DNA of 9,221 nt from CAZXVU01 sp964644465 (GTDB lineage: Bacteria > Chlamydiota > Chlamydiia > Chlamydiales > SM23-39). The stretch is from contig CAZXVU010000083.1 in assembly GCA_964644465.1 (NCBI GenBank), forward strand, positions 1 through 9,221. The letters are read 5' to 3'. Both the position numbers and the translations under genes were made by a program. Each line of letters starts with the position of its first letter. Within the stretch, counting starts at the first letter, position 1. Below are positions 1 through 5,787 of this stretch, piece by piece. The notes beneath the pieces were generated by a model. It did no database searches. It saw only the letters and a program-made list of their open reading frames with translations, and was not told the DNA's origin.

Positions 1-323
1 ATACCGATTCGGTCTTTGCCGCCTTTGGCGAGGAGTTTGGTTTTGTGGGACTTGTGTTCCTGCTGTTCCTTTTTTATGCTTTGATCTATTTTAGTTTCCA
101 GGTAGCGGCAGTGGCCAAGGACCCCTTTGGCCGGCTCTTAGCGGCCGGTCTTGCGGTCTACCTTGCCATGCACGTGCTGGTCAACATGGGAATGATGTGC
201 GCACTTTTACCCATTTCGGGGGTGCCATTGATCTTCGTCACGTACGGGGGGAGTTCTCTTTTGACCACCATGGCGGCCCTAGGCCTGCTCCAAAGCATAT
301 ATAGCAGAAGGTTCATGTTCTGA
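1..323 (+). CDS. rodA: RodA, SEDS-family peptidoglycan glycosyltransferase (3' end only)
   Basis: This is the C-terminal ~107 residues of an integral membrane SEDS protein; the reading frame is open to the left edge (first full codon at base 3), so the start lies outside the window. SEDS proteins polymerise lipid II into glycan strands together with a class B penicillin-binding protein. Visible signatures are TDSVFAAFGEEFGFVG at the start and NMGMMCALLPISGVPL followed by TYGGSSLLTTMAALGLL near the end, which is the conserved C-terminal block. The ALLPISGVPL wording fits RodA better than FtsW, which usually has a GLTLPF-like sequence there. About three hydrophobic segments are present and the protein ends in a short basic tail (SRRFMF). 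The stop codon TGA (321-323) shares one base with the next ATG, so the two genes are probably co-translated. Chlamydiae lack FtsZ and depend on SEDS/PBP machinery for division-linked peptidoglycan, which makes RodA plausible here. Confidence 0.9.
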   Translation, partial: TDSVFAAFGEEFGFVGLVFLLFLFYALIYFSFQVAAVAKDPFGRLLAAGLAVYLAMHVLVNMGMMCALLPISGVPLIFVTYGGSSLLTTMAALGLLQSIYSRRFMF

Positions 324-814
324 TGTTCAACCATACATTTATTTTTTCACCCGGAACTTGGTTTGGCGAAGGGAAGATCGTGCTGAATATGGTGGAAGAA
401 GAGCTCATCTTCAATACAAACTGGGCTGTTCAGAACCGCGACTTCGCCGGCAAAGTGACATGCGCACAAGATATTCAAATCCAAGGTCTCTCGGAGAATA
501 TGCGCAACGAACTTACATTTTATGATTTCCAAACGAAGACTTTTTCCGTCGACATGGAGAATCAAAATGTAGGACGTATTGTGGGCACTGGCGTCTACGA
601 TGAGAAAATGATCGCCTGGGAGTTCCGCAGCAACGATATGAATTTCGAAGGCTACGAAACCTATCAGCAGCAGCCCGACGGCAGCTATATGATGAAAGGC
701 GAATACGTAACCAGCGACCAGTTCCGCACCCAAATCGAAGCGCGCATCTGGCCTCAATCAAAAGAACCATCCAACACTGACTCTGACGAATCGTCCGAAG
801 AAGAGGAATCATGA
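323..814 (+). CDS. Hypothetical beta-rich protein in the rodA operon
   Basis: I do not recognise this 163-residue protein by name. It has no signal peptide or membrane segment, so it is probably cytoplasmic. The sequence alternates hydrophobic and polar residues, with motifs such as GTWFGEGKIVLN near the N-terminus, GRIVGTGVYDEKMIAWEF in the middle and YMMKGEYVTSDQFRTQIEARIW near the end. This looks like a run of beta strands and loosely resembles lipocalin/nitrobindin-type barrels, but that is only an impression. The last ~18 residues are a low-complexity acidic tail (SDESSEEEES). The ATG at 323 overlaps the rodA stop by one base, and the TGA (812-814) overlaps the next ATG in an ATGA arrangement. 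It is therefore translationally coupled on both sides and likely belongs to an envelope-related operon. The gene is intact and its reading is secure; the function is unknown. Confidence 0.75.
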   Translation: MFNHTFIFSPGTWFGEGKIVLNMVEEELIFNTNWAVQNRDFAGKVTCAQDIQIQGLSENMRNELTFYDFQTKTFSVDMENQNVGRIVGTGVYDEKMIAWEFRSNDMNFEGYETYQQQPDGSYMMKGEYVTSDQFRTQIEARIWPQSKEPSNTDSDESSEEEES

Positions 815-1293
815 AAAAAAGGACTGGCTGCGGCTTTGATAAATCGATCCTCCTCGCTTGCTTTCACAAATTTAGGAAAGCTTCGCTCGGTCGGACCGCG
901 TTGCTTCGATTTCTCTTTGCCTCGCTCAGTCTCGGAGGCGTTCCACTCTTGATTTTGTCATCCTGCTCTATCGGCGGCGGGCTCATGACGATGAATGGAT
1001 TTCATGATATTTGCCTCGGTCAATCGAGTTCGCAAGTGATCGCCGCAATTGGGGAACCTTATTCCATCGTTTCTATGGATGACGGCACTGTCGAATATGA
1101 ATATATCGAGCGGATCAAAGTAGGTTATCGCGACCTAGAAGAGCGGCGCTATATCATTGTCCTTAGAGATGGAGTCGTCGTCTATAAGAAAGTGAAGATG
1201 AGTTCGCCTCTGCCTTATGGCTTTGATAGCTATGATATGCAGACGACCCAAAATGGCGGAACTACTCCTCCACAGCCCGAAACGCTCAAGTAA
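811..1293 (+). CDS. Putative lipoprotein with BamE/SmpA-like motif
   Basis: This 160-residue protein has a hydrophobic stretch ending in a good lipobox (ILSSC, Cys52), so it should be lipidated and anchored in a membrane. After the cysteine, residues ~64-100 read FHDICLGQSSSQVIAAIGEP and then an EYEYIER strand. That pattern (helix, GQs..V...iGeP, then a Y-rich strand) is typical of the SmpA/OmlA/BamE fold, whose best-known member assists outer-membrane protein assembly. I infer only a similar fold, not the same role. The C-terminus is Gln/Thr/Pro rich. The signal region from the ATG is unusually long (51 residues). A TTG at 901 would instead give a normal ~21-residue lipoprotein signal, and the intervening DNA is rich in short palindromes and repeats. 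The ATG start is supported by the 4-bp overlap with the upstream gene and an AGAGGA-like ribosome site. The gene ends only 4 bp from a convergent gene. Confidence 0.75.
   Translation: MKKRTGCGFDKSILLACFHKFRKASLGRTALLRFLFASLSLGGVPLLILSSCSIGGGLMTMNGFHDICLGQSSSQVIAAIGEPYSIVSMDDGTVEYEYIERIKVGYRDLEERRYIIVLRDGVVVYKKVKMSSPLPYGFDSYDMQTTQNGGTTPPQPETLK
880..939. repeat. Short palindromes inside the lipoprotein signal region
   Basis: Within the DNA encoding the extended signal peptide there is an 11-bp palindrome CGGTCGGACCG (888-898), a GCCTC/GAGGC inverted pair (919-923 and 935-939), and direct repeats of GCTTCG (880-885, 903-908) and CTCGCT (853-858, 921-926). This local repetitiveness is unlike the neighbouring genes. 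It may be a small repetitive element tolerated in frame, but I cannot show other genomic copies from this window. Confidence 0.3.
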
Positions 1294-1297
1294 AGTA

Positions 1298-1969
1298 TCA
1301 GACTCTGCCGATTGAATAGACCGTAAGGACTTCTTCATCGTCAGGGTCTATTTCTGTACGCATACAGTCTGTCAATTCAGAGATAGTTTTGTTCAATCGG
1401 GAAGAGTCTCGGATGATGACGCATTCATCTGAAGCAATTTCGTAGTGAAACTTTGCATGATTTTTTGGATCAAAAATTGATTTTGCAACGAAGATGCATT
1501 TTGCTAAAAGCGCAGCATTCAGTGGAGCGGGAACTCCCTCTTTAGGACAAAATGCTTCAATCAGATCTTCCGCGATCAAGAGTTCATCTTCTTTTTTGAC
1601 AATGCGATCTCGATACCGGATTTCAATGAATATGGGAGGCGTCGAATGGCTTGGATTCGGAATCGGTATGGTGATTCCTGCGCGAAATTCATCACTATTT
1701 GATGATTGAAAGGCTTGCTTTTGAATGAGCACGCACTTCGCTAAAAGGTCTTTTGTCAACACGAAAGAAGCGGGGTTCCCCTGTGCTTCATCATCTCTCT
1801 TCATAGCTGCGAGAGTATCCAGAGAAAAAACAGCATATTTTCCGGCAAGCCTGCTTAAGATCTCTGCCATGAGATCGGGATAAGGATCTTTCTTCGTGAA
1901 AGAGATCTCTTCTTTGTTTTCCCTGGGATCTTGTTTTTGAGGAGATGCCGTTGTCGCTTGTGTTGCCAT
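1298..1969 (-). CDS. Hypothetical protein with internal repeat
   Basis: I do not recognise this 223-residue protein. It has no signal peptide or transmembrane segment and starts with a polar, probably disordered stretch (residues ~1-28), followed by a helical part (DLMAEILSRLAGKYAVFSLDTL). Two similar segments follow: LLAKCVLIQKQAF at 75-87 and LLAKCIFVAKSIF at 154-166, ~79 residues apart. Each is followed by a strand-like region (FRAGITIPIPN; FHYEIASDECVIIR). This suggests two copies of one alpha/beta module. The C-terminus is acidic (DPDDEEVLTVYSIGRV). The ATG at 1967-1969 is preceded by a weak GGAA ribosome site and a candidate promoter ~20 bp upstream, so it is probably a single-gene unit. 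It lies downstream of the ribosomal-protein operon terminator in the same orientation and ends tail to tail with the lipoprotein gene (4-bp gap). The function is unknown. Confidence 0.7.
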   Translation of the reverse strand: MATQATTASPQKQDPRENKEEISFTKKDPYPDLMAEILSRLAGKYAVFSLDTLAAMKRDDEAQGNPASFVLTKDLLAKCVLIQKQAFQSSNSDEFRAGITIPIPNPSHSTPPIFIEIRYRDRIVKKEDELLIAEDLIEAFCPKEGVPAPLNAALLAKCIFVAKSIFDPKNHAKFHYEIASDECVIIRDSSRLNKTISELTDCMRTEIDPDDEEVLTVYSIGRV

Positions 1970-1989
1970 AAAAATTCCGCATTTATGGA

Positions 1990-2017
1990 AAAATACGATT
2001 CCGCTGCCGAATGTCAG
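1990..2017 (-). promoter_or_regulatory. Candidate sigma-70 promoter for the 223-residue protein gene
   Basis: Reading the minus strand, CTGACA (five of six matches to TTGACA) is followed after 16 bases by TATTTT (four of six to TATAAT). Transcription would begin about 14 bases before the ATG at 1969. The site lies just beyond the rpsJ terminator, which suits an independent promoter. No experimental signal is visible; this is a consensus match only. Confidence 0.4.
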
Positions 2018-2027
2018 TGAAAATTTA

Positions 2028-2050
2028 GGCGGTCTTTTGAAAAGACCGCC
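2028..2050 (-). terminator. Terminator hairpin after rpsJ
   Basis: An 11-bp perfect inverted repeat (GGCGGTCTTTT, one central base, AAAAGACCGCC) lies 14 bp beyond the rpsJ stop codon. On the minus strand the stem is followed by TAAATTTTC, a weak but present U-rich tail. It would end transcription of the rpsL-rpsG-fusA-rpsJ operon before the next minus-strand gene. Confidence 0.75.
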
Positions 2051-2064
2051 TTCAATCGGTTGAG

Positions 2065-2382
2065 TTAAGCTTTGATCTTGATGTCGACGCCAGCGGCGAC
2101 AGGGAGGACTTTTAGCTTGTCGATTGTATCGAGAGTTGGATCGAGAAGATCGAGAACGCGGATATGTGTTCTCATCTCAAACTGCTCGCGCGACTTGCGG
2201 TCGACGTGAGGAGAGCGGAGAACCGTAAAGATCTCGCGTTTTGTGGGAAGGGGAATAGGGCCCACAACCCGTGCGCCGGTCCGCTTCGCCGTTTCGACGA
2301 TATCTTGCACGGAACGATCGAGCATCCGTTGGTCGAATGCCTTGAGGCGGATGCGAATTTTTTTGCGTGTTTGCTTTGCCAT
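2065..2382 (-). CDS. rpsJ: Ribosomal protein S10
   Basis: This is 30S ribosomal protein S10 (105 residues, full length for the family), a head-domain protein of the small subunit that also serves as NusE in transcription antitermination in bacteria. Diagnostic sequence includes IRIRLKAFDQRMLD at the N-terminus, GARVVGPIPLPTKREIFTVLRSPHV in the middle, and SREQFEMRTHIRVLDL. Most bacteria have MRTHKRLIDI at the last site; the variant here may be a lineage feature. Translation starts at the ATG 2380-2382, preceded by AAAGGA, which overlaps the fusA stop codon; only 6 bp separate the genes. The gene is last in the rpsL-rpsG-fusA-rpsJ operon and is followed by a strong terminator hairpin. In many bacteria rpsJ heads the S10 operon after tufA. 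Its place directly behind fusA without tuf or the S10 cluster matches the chlamydial arrangement. Confidence 0.97.
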   Translation of the reverse strand: MAKQTRKKIRIRLKAFDQRMLDRSVQDIVETAKRTGARVVGPIPLPTKREIFTVLRSPHVDRKSREQFEMRTHIRVLDLLDPTLDTIDKLKVLPVAAGVDIKIKA

Positions 2383-2388
2383 AGTCCT

Positions 2389-4479
2389 TTACTTCTTGCA
2401 GATTTCTTCTTGGATTTTTGTGGGTACGCGCTCAAAGTGGCTCGGCTCCATCACATAGGTAGCGCGGCCTGAGCTCATTGAGCGGAGTTGCGTTGAATAG
2501 CCGAACATTTCGCTCAAAGGAACTTGAGCTGAAACGATAACCGTCCCTTTCAACGAATCTTGTCCGAGGATTTGGCCGCGGCGGCGGTTCAAGTCGCCGA
2601 TCACGTCGCCAATATTCGTTTCCGGAGTGGTCACGTCGACTTTCATGATCGGTTCTAGAAGGACCGCTTTCCCTTTGCGGGCAGCATCCTTCACGGCCAT
2701 GGAGGCGCAAATCTTGAAGGCCATCTCGTTGGAGTCGACTTCATGATAAGAGCCATACGTGATGGCGACTTTCATGTCGATCAATGGATATCCAGCGAGT
2801 ACGCCTGTAGCCAAACCTTCTTCGATCCCTTTGATACAAGGAGTGATATATTCTTTTGGAATCACGCCGCCGACAATTTTGCTGACAATTTCGTTTCCTT
2901 TGCCAGCTTCGTTCGGTTCGATTTCCAAACAGACGTGGGCGTATTGCCCGCGGCCGCCAGATTGTTTAATATATTTGGTCTCTGTACTCGCAGGGATTGT
3001 GATCGTTTCTTTATAGGATACTTCAGGCTTGCCGACGTTGGCTTCGACCGCAAATTCTCGGAACATCCGGTCGCGGAGGATCTCCAAATGGAGCTCGCCC
3101 ATTCCCATGATGATCGTTTGCCCTGTATCTTCATTGGTCTGAACGCGGAAAGTCGGATCTTCTTCGGAGAGGGCAGAAAGCGCTTTCGAGAGTTTTTCCC
3201 GGTCAGCCTTTGATTTTGGCTCGATCGCCATCGAAATCACTGGATCGGGGAAGTTCATTTTCTCTAGAAGAAGCGGATCATCTTCTCTACAAAGAGTGTC
3301 TCCTGTACTTGTGTACTTCAGGCCGATGCAAGCAGCGATGTCGCCTGTAAAGAACTCGTCGCGGTCTTTGCGCTGGTTCGCGTGCATCTCGAGAAGACGG
3401 GAAACCCGCTCTCTTTTATCTTTCGTTGTATTGAGGAGAGCTTCGCCTTTAGATAATTTTCCGCTGTAGATGCGGATAAAGGTGAGCTTGCCTACATACG
3501 GATCAGACATGATTTTGAAAGCCAGAGCTGAAAGAGGGCTGTCATCAGAAGGTGCCAGTTCCATCATTTCTTCAGAATCGATCACGTGTCCTTTGATCAT
3601 GCCGCGGTCGATCGGAGAGGGCATCCAACGGACAATGGCGTCGAGAATCTGCTGCACGCCTTTATTTTTGAAAGCGGTTCCGCAGAGGACGGGATTGATT
3701 TTATTAGCAATCACCCCTTTGCGGAGGATGGCATGGATCTCATCTTCTGGAATGGAATCGGGATCTTCTAGGACTTTCGTCATGAAGGCATCGTTCGATT
3801 CATCGATCGTCGATAACTCTTCCAGAAGTTCCAGGCGCATTTTTTTGCACTGTTCTAAGAGATTTGCTGGAATGGGCTCTTCATCGTACTTCGCGCCCAT
3901 GGTCTCGTCGTGGAATAGGTAGGCCTTCATAGCAATGAGGTCCACCATCCCTTTGAATTCCGATTCAGCGCCGATCGGGCAATGGACGGCAAATACATTC
4001 GCGTGGAGCTTTTCTTTCATCGTGTGGATTGCGTTGAAGAAATCAGCGCCGATGCGGTCCATCTTGTTGACAAACACGATTCTTGGCACGCCATAACGTT
4101 CTGCCTGGCGCCATACCGTTTCCGATTGAGGCTGAACGCCTGCAACTGCGTCGAAAACGGCAACAGCTCCATCGAGGACGCGCAAAGAGCGCTCTACTTC
4201 GATGGTGAAGTCTACGTGGCCAGGAGTATCAATGATATTGATCTTGCAGCCTTTCCAATATACGGTCGTGGCAGCCGATGTGATCGTGATGCCGCGCTCC
4301 CGTTCCTGCTCCATGAAGTCCATGGTTGCAGCTCCCTCATGCACTTCCCCGATACGGTGGAGGCGCCCTGAGTAGAAAAGGATTCGTTCTGTCGTGGTCG
4401 TTTTGCCCGCGTCGATGTGGGCCATGATGCCAACATTGCGGACATTCTCAAGTTGATCTGTTTCAGGTCTATTGCCCAT
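2389..4479 (-). CDS. fusA: Elongation factor G
   Basis: Translational GTPase EF-G, 696 residues and complete. It drives tRNA-mRNA translocation and, with RRF, ribosome recycling. The GTPase motifs are intact: P-loop AHIDAGKT (20-27), switch I RGITITSAATT (62-72), DTPGH (84-88) and NKMD (138-141). Domain II follows from about residue 315, domain III holds GMGELHLEIL (459-468), and domain IV runs from about 485 with GGRGQYAHV (508-516). The tip loop of domain IV has GSYHEVDSNE with His579, the residue that reaches the decoding site. Domain V ends near residue 690. Nothing is truncated. The ATG at 4477-4479 follows a purine-rich AAGGCGAG site and lies 9 bp after the rpsG stop; rpsJ follows after 6 bp. 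It is co-expressed with S12, S7 and S10, as expected for a str-type operon. No second EF-G-like gene is visible in the window. Confidence 0.98.
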   Translation of the reverse strand: MGNRPETDQLENVRNVGIMAHIDAGKTTTTERILFYSGRLHRIGEVHEGAATMDFMEQERERGITITSAATTVYWKGCKINIIDTPGHVDFTIEVERSLRVLDGAVAVFDAVAGVQPQSETVWRQAERYGVPRIVFVNKMDRIGADFFNAIHTMKEKLHANVFAVHCPIGAESEFKGMVDLIAMKAYLFHDETMGAKYDEEPIPANLLEQCKKMRLELLEELSTIDESNDAFMTKVLEDPDSIPEDEIHAILRKGVIANKINPVLCGTAFKNKGVQQILDAIVRWMPSPIDRGMIKGHVIDSEEMMELAPSDDSPLSALAFKIMSDPYVGKLTFIRIYSGKLSKGEALLNTTKDKRERVSRLLEMHANQRKDRDEFFTGDIAACIGLKYTSTGDTLCREDDPLLLEKMNFPDPVISMAIEPKSKADREKLSKALSALSEEDPTFRVQTNEDTGQTIIMGMGELHLEILRDRMFREFAVEANVGKPEVSYKETITIPASTETKYIKQSGGRGQYAHVCLEIEPNEAGKGNEIVSKIVGGVIPKEYITPCIKGIEEGLATGVLAGYPLIDMKVAITYGSYHEVDSNEMAFKICASMAVKDAARKGKAVLLEPIMKVDVTTPETNIGDVIGDLNRRRGQILGQDSLKGTVIVSAQVPLSEMFGYSTQLRSMSSGRATYVMEPSHFERVPTKIQEEICKK

Positions 4480-4488
4480 GTTCTCGCC

Positions 4489-4962
4489 TTACCATTTATA
4501 ATGAGCAAAGGCCTTGTTCGCTTCGGCCATGCGGTGCGTATCGTCTTTTTTCTTGATGGTCGATCCCTGATTGTTGAAGCAATCGATCAGTTCGGTAGCC
4601 AAAGCTTCTTCCATTGCGCGGCCTGGCTTTGATCGCGAGTGCATAATGATCCACTGCATTGCCATAGCTGTGCGGCGGTCATTTGGGATTTCGACGGGAA
4701 CCTGATAGTTAGCGCCGCCGATCCTGCGAGTTTTCACTTCGAGGGATGGCTTCGAATTTTCCAGGGCCTGTTCAAAGGCTTCCAGCGGATTATCAGTCTT
4801 TACTTTCTGGGCAAATTTTTCCAGGGCATTATAGACAATCTTTCGAGCGACTGCCTTTTTGCCGCCTTCCATCAATTTATTGATGAATTTGGCTAGAGTC
4901 ACGCTCTGATAGATTGGATCAGGTTCAGTCCGGCGCTTCATTGCGCGGCGTCTTCTTGACAT
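4489..4962 (-). CDS. rpsG: Ribosomal protein S7
   Basis: Small-subunit head protein S7 (157 residues, normal length), the primary binder that nucleates assembly of the 16S rRNA 3' domain and contacts tRNA at the E site. Family signatures are visible: SRRRRAMKRRTEPDPIYQS at the N-terminus, LAKFINKLMEGGKKAVARKI, KPSLEVKTRRIGGANYQVPV (the beta-hairpin that binds rRNA), and the C-terminal TIKKKDDTHRMAEANKAFAHYKW. The start ATG (4960-4962) is preceded by AGAGAG, a modest ribosome site. A 113-bp gap separates it from rpsL and contains a strong hairpin. In E. coli S7 represses its own operon by binding the S12-S7 intercistronic RNA, so similar control is a reasonable inference here. The fusA gene follows after 9 bp. 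Confidence 0.98.
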   Translation of the reverse strand: MSRRRRAMKRRTEPDPIYQSVTLAKFINKLMEGGKKAVARKIVYNALEKFAQKVKTDNPLEAFEQALENSKPSLEVKTRRIGGANYQVPVEIPNDRRTAMAMQWIIMHSRSKPGRAMEEALATELIDCFNNQGSTIKKKDDTHRMAEANKAFAHYKW

Positions 4963-4991
4963 GGTTTTTCTCTCTTGTGGTTACTTCACCC

Positions 4992-5048
4992 GGCCCAGAT
5001 GGACCTGCCCGTGGATTTGTCTAAACAGTTTAGGCAAAACCGGGGGCA
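4992..5048 (-). promoter_or_regulatory. Hairpins in the rpsL-rpsG gap, candidate S7 feedback site
   Basis: A long stem-loop is formed by 5016-5025 with 5029-5038 (10 bp, one G-U pair, loop CAG). It is extended by 5012-5014 with 5040-5042 and 5006-5010 with 5044-5048, leaving two single mismatches. A second small hairpin (4992-4996 with 5001-5005) abuts it toward rpsG. No U-tract follows, so it is not an intrinsic terminator. The position matches the E. coli S7 autoregulatory site, but I see no direct sequence proof of S7 binding. Confidence 0.5.
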
Positions 5049-5075
5049 AGGAAGCTGATTTGCAGCATCCTGGTA

Positions 5076-5447
5076 TTACTTAGGTTTTTTCGCTCCATAC
5101 TTCGAGCGGGATTTTTTTCGGTCTTTGACCGCTGCGCAATCGAGGGCGCCTCGGACAATGTGGTAGCGAACGCCAGGAAGGTCTTTTACCCTGCCGCCGC
5201 GTACGAGAACAATACTGTGTTCCTGAAGGTTATGCCCTTCGCCGGGAATGTAAGCGATAATCTCTTGGCCATTCGACAAGCGGACCCAAGCGACCTTTCT
5301 CAAAGCTGAGTTTGGTTTCTTCGGGGTTTTCGTCTTGACCTGAAGGCATACGCCTCGGCGCTGGGGGCACTGTTGCAGAGCGGGAGACTTGCGTCGTTTG
5401 ACCTTGTCTGTACGCCCTTGTTTTACAAGCTGGTTATATGTCGGCAT
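5076..5447 (-). CDS. rpsL: Ribosomal protein S12
   Basis: 30S protein S12 (123 residues), a decoding-centre protein that controls accuracy. The hallmark TPKKPNSALRKVA (41-53) contains the lysine (Lys43) whose substitution gives streptomycin resistance in E. coli; it is wild type here. PGEGHNLQEHSIVLVRGGRV and KDLPGVRYHI follow, including Lys88 and the Asp89 that is methylthiolated in some bacteria. Trp at the second residue after KVA (KVAWVRL), where most bacteria have Arg or a similar residue, together with GALDCAAVK, are features I recall from chlamydial S12. An AGGAG ribosome site (5458-5462) lies 10 bases before the ATG, and a good promoter lies ~43 bp upstream. It is the first gene of the rpsL-rpsG-fusA-rpsJ operon and is divergent from tsp. 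Confidence 0.98.
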   Translation of the reverse strand: MPTYNQLVKQGRTDKVKRRKSPALQQCPQRRGVCLQVKTKTPKKPNSALRKVAWVRLSNGQEIIAYIPGEGHNLQEHSIVLVRGGRVKDLPGVRYHIVRGALDCAAVKDRKKSRSKYGAKKPK

Positions 5448-5489
5448 GAGAGCCTATCTCCTAAAATTAAAAAATAAGGATACGGGGAA

Positions 5490-5518
5490 AATATAGCTGA
5501 GAGAGGGATTAATAGCAA
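5490..5518 (-). promoter_or_regulatory. Promoter of the rpsL-rpsG-fusA-rpsJ operon
   Basis: On the minus strand TTGCTA (-35, four of six) and TATATT (-10, five of six) are separated by exactly 17 bases. Transcription would start near 5483, giving a leader of ~35 nt before the rpsL ATG that includes the AGGAG ribosome site. This is the best consensus promoter in the window and sits where the operon promoter is needed. Confidence 0.65.
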
Positions 5519-5665
5519 AGTAGGAAATTAAACGTCTCGGCACGTCCCGGATCTCTTGAAATAATTGATTCACTTCTCGTGTTTAATAATTATAATTAGT
5601 TATATATAAGTAAGTTTAGTTAACATTAATTAATGTGTTTGTAAATTAAATACTTTAATTATAGA
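5519..5665 (+). promoter_or_regulatory. AT-rich divergent intergenic region with candidate plus-strand promoter
   Basis: No gene lies between the rpsL promoter and tsp. Bases 5581-5660 are only 12.5% G+C (10 of 80) and contain a perfect 14-bp palindrome ACATTAATTAATGT (5623-5636). A candidate plus-strand promoter is TTGTAA (5639-5644), a 15-base spacer (short) and TATAGA (5660-5665). The AT-rich block could act as an UP-element or a nucleoid-protein binding site for both divergent units. In C. trachomatis a small gene (CT440, from memory) lies in this interval; no equivalent is present here. Confidence 0.4.
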
Positions 5666-5674
5666 ATTGCGTCT

Positions 5675-5764
5675 GGGAGACCAGAGGAAAAAAAGGCGAA
5701 GCTTACGACGCTAAGTTTGGAAGTTTCAGCATCCGTCCTTAAATTCCTCTGCCTCCCATTTTTC
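5675..5764 (+). ncRNA. Candidate structured RNA: tsp leader or independent small RNA
   Basis: GGGAG (5675-5679) pairs with CTCCC (5753-5757) and CAGAGGAA (5682-5689) pairs with TTCCTCTG (5744-5751), separated by a small internal loop. Inside, AAGG (5693-5696) pairs with CCTT (5737-5740). A 7-bp hairpin AAGCTTA/TAAGTTT (5699-5718, one G-U, loop CGACGC) and a weak GGA/TCC pair (5719-5734) complete a branched fold. The closing stem is followed by ATTTTTC. A start from the candidate promoter at 5639-5665 would fall almost exactly at the first stem base. It matches no RNA family I recognise. It could be a regulatory leader of tsp or a terminated sRNA of ~90 nt. Confidence 0.35.
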
Positions 5765-5787
5765 ACCTCTCATTCAAGCGGGACTCA

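Noticed and set aside
2164..4371. Several open frames of 60-156 codons on the plus strand opposite fusA and rpsJ
   Set aside because: They are shadows of highly conserved genes on the other strand, with no recognisable domains.
5006..5048. Reading the rpsL-rpsG hairpin as an intrinsic terminator
   Set aside because: No U-tract follows the stem on the minus strand, and terminating there would cut off S7, EF-G and S10.
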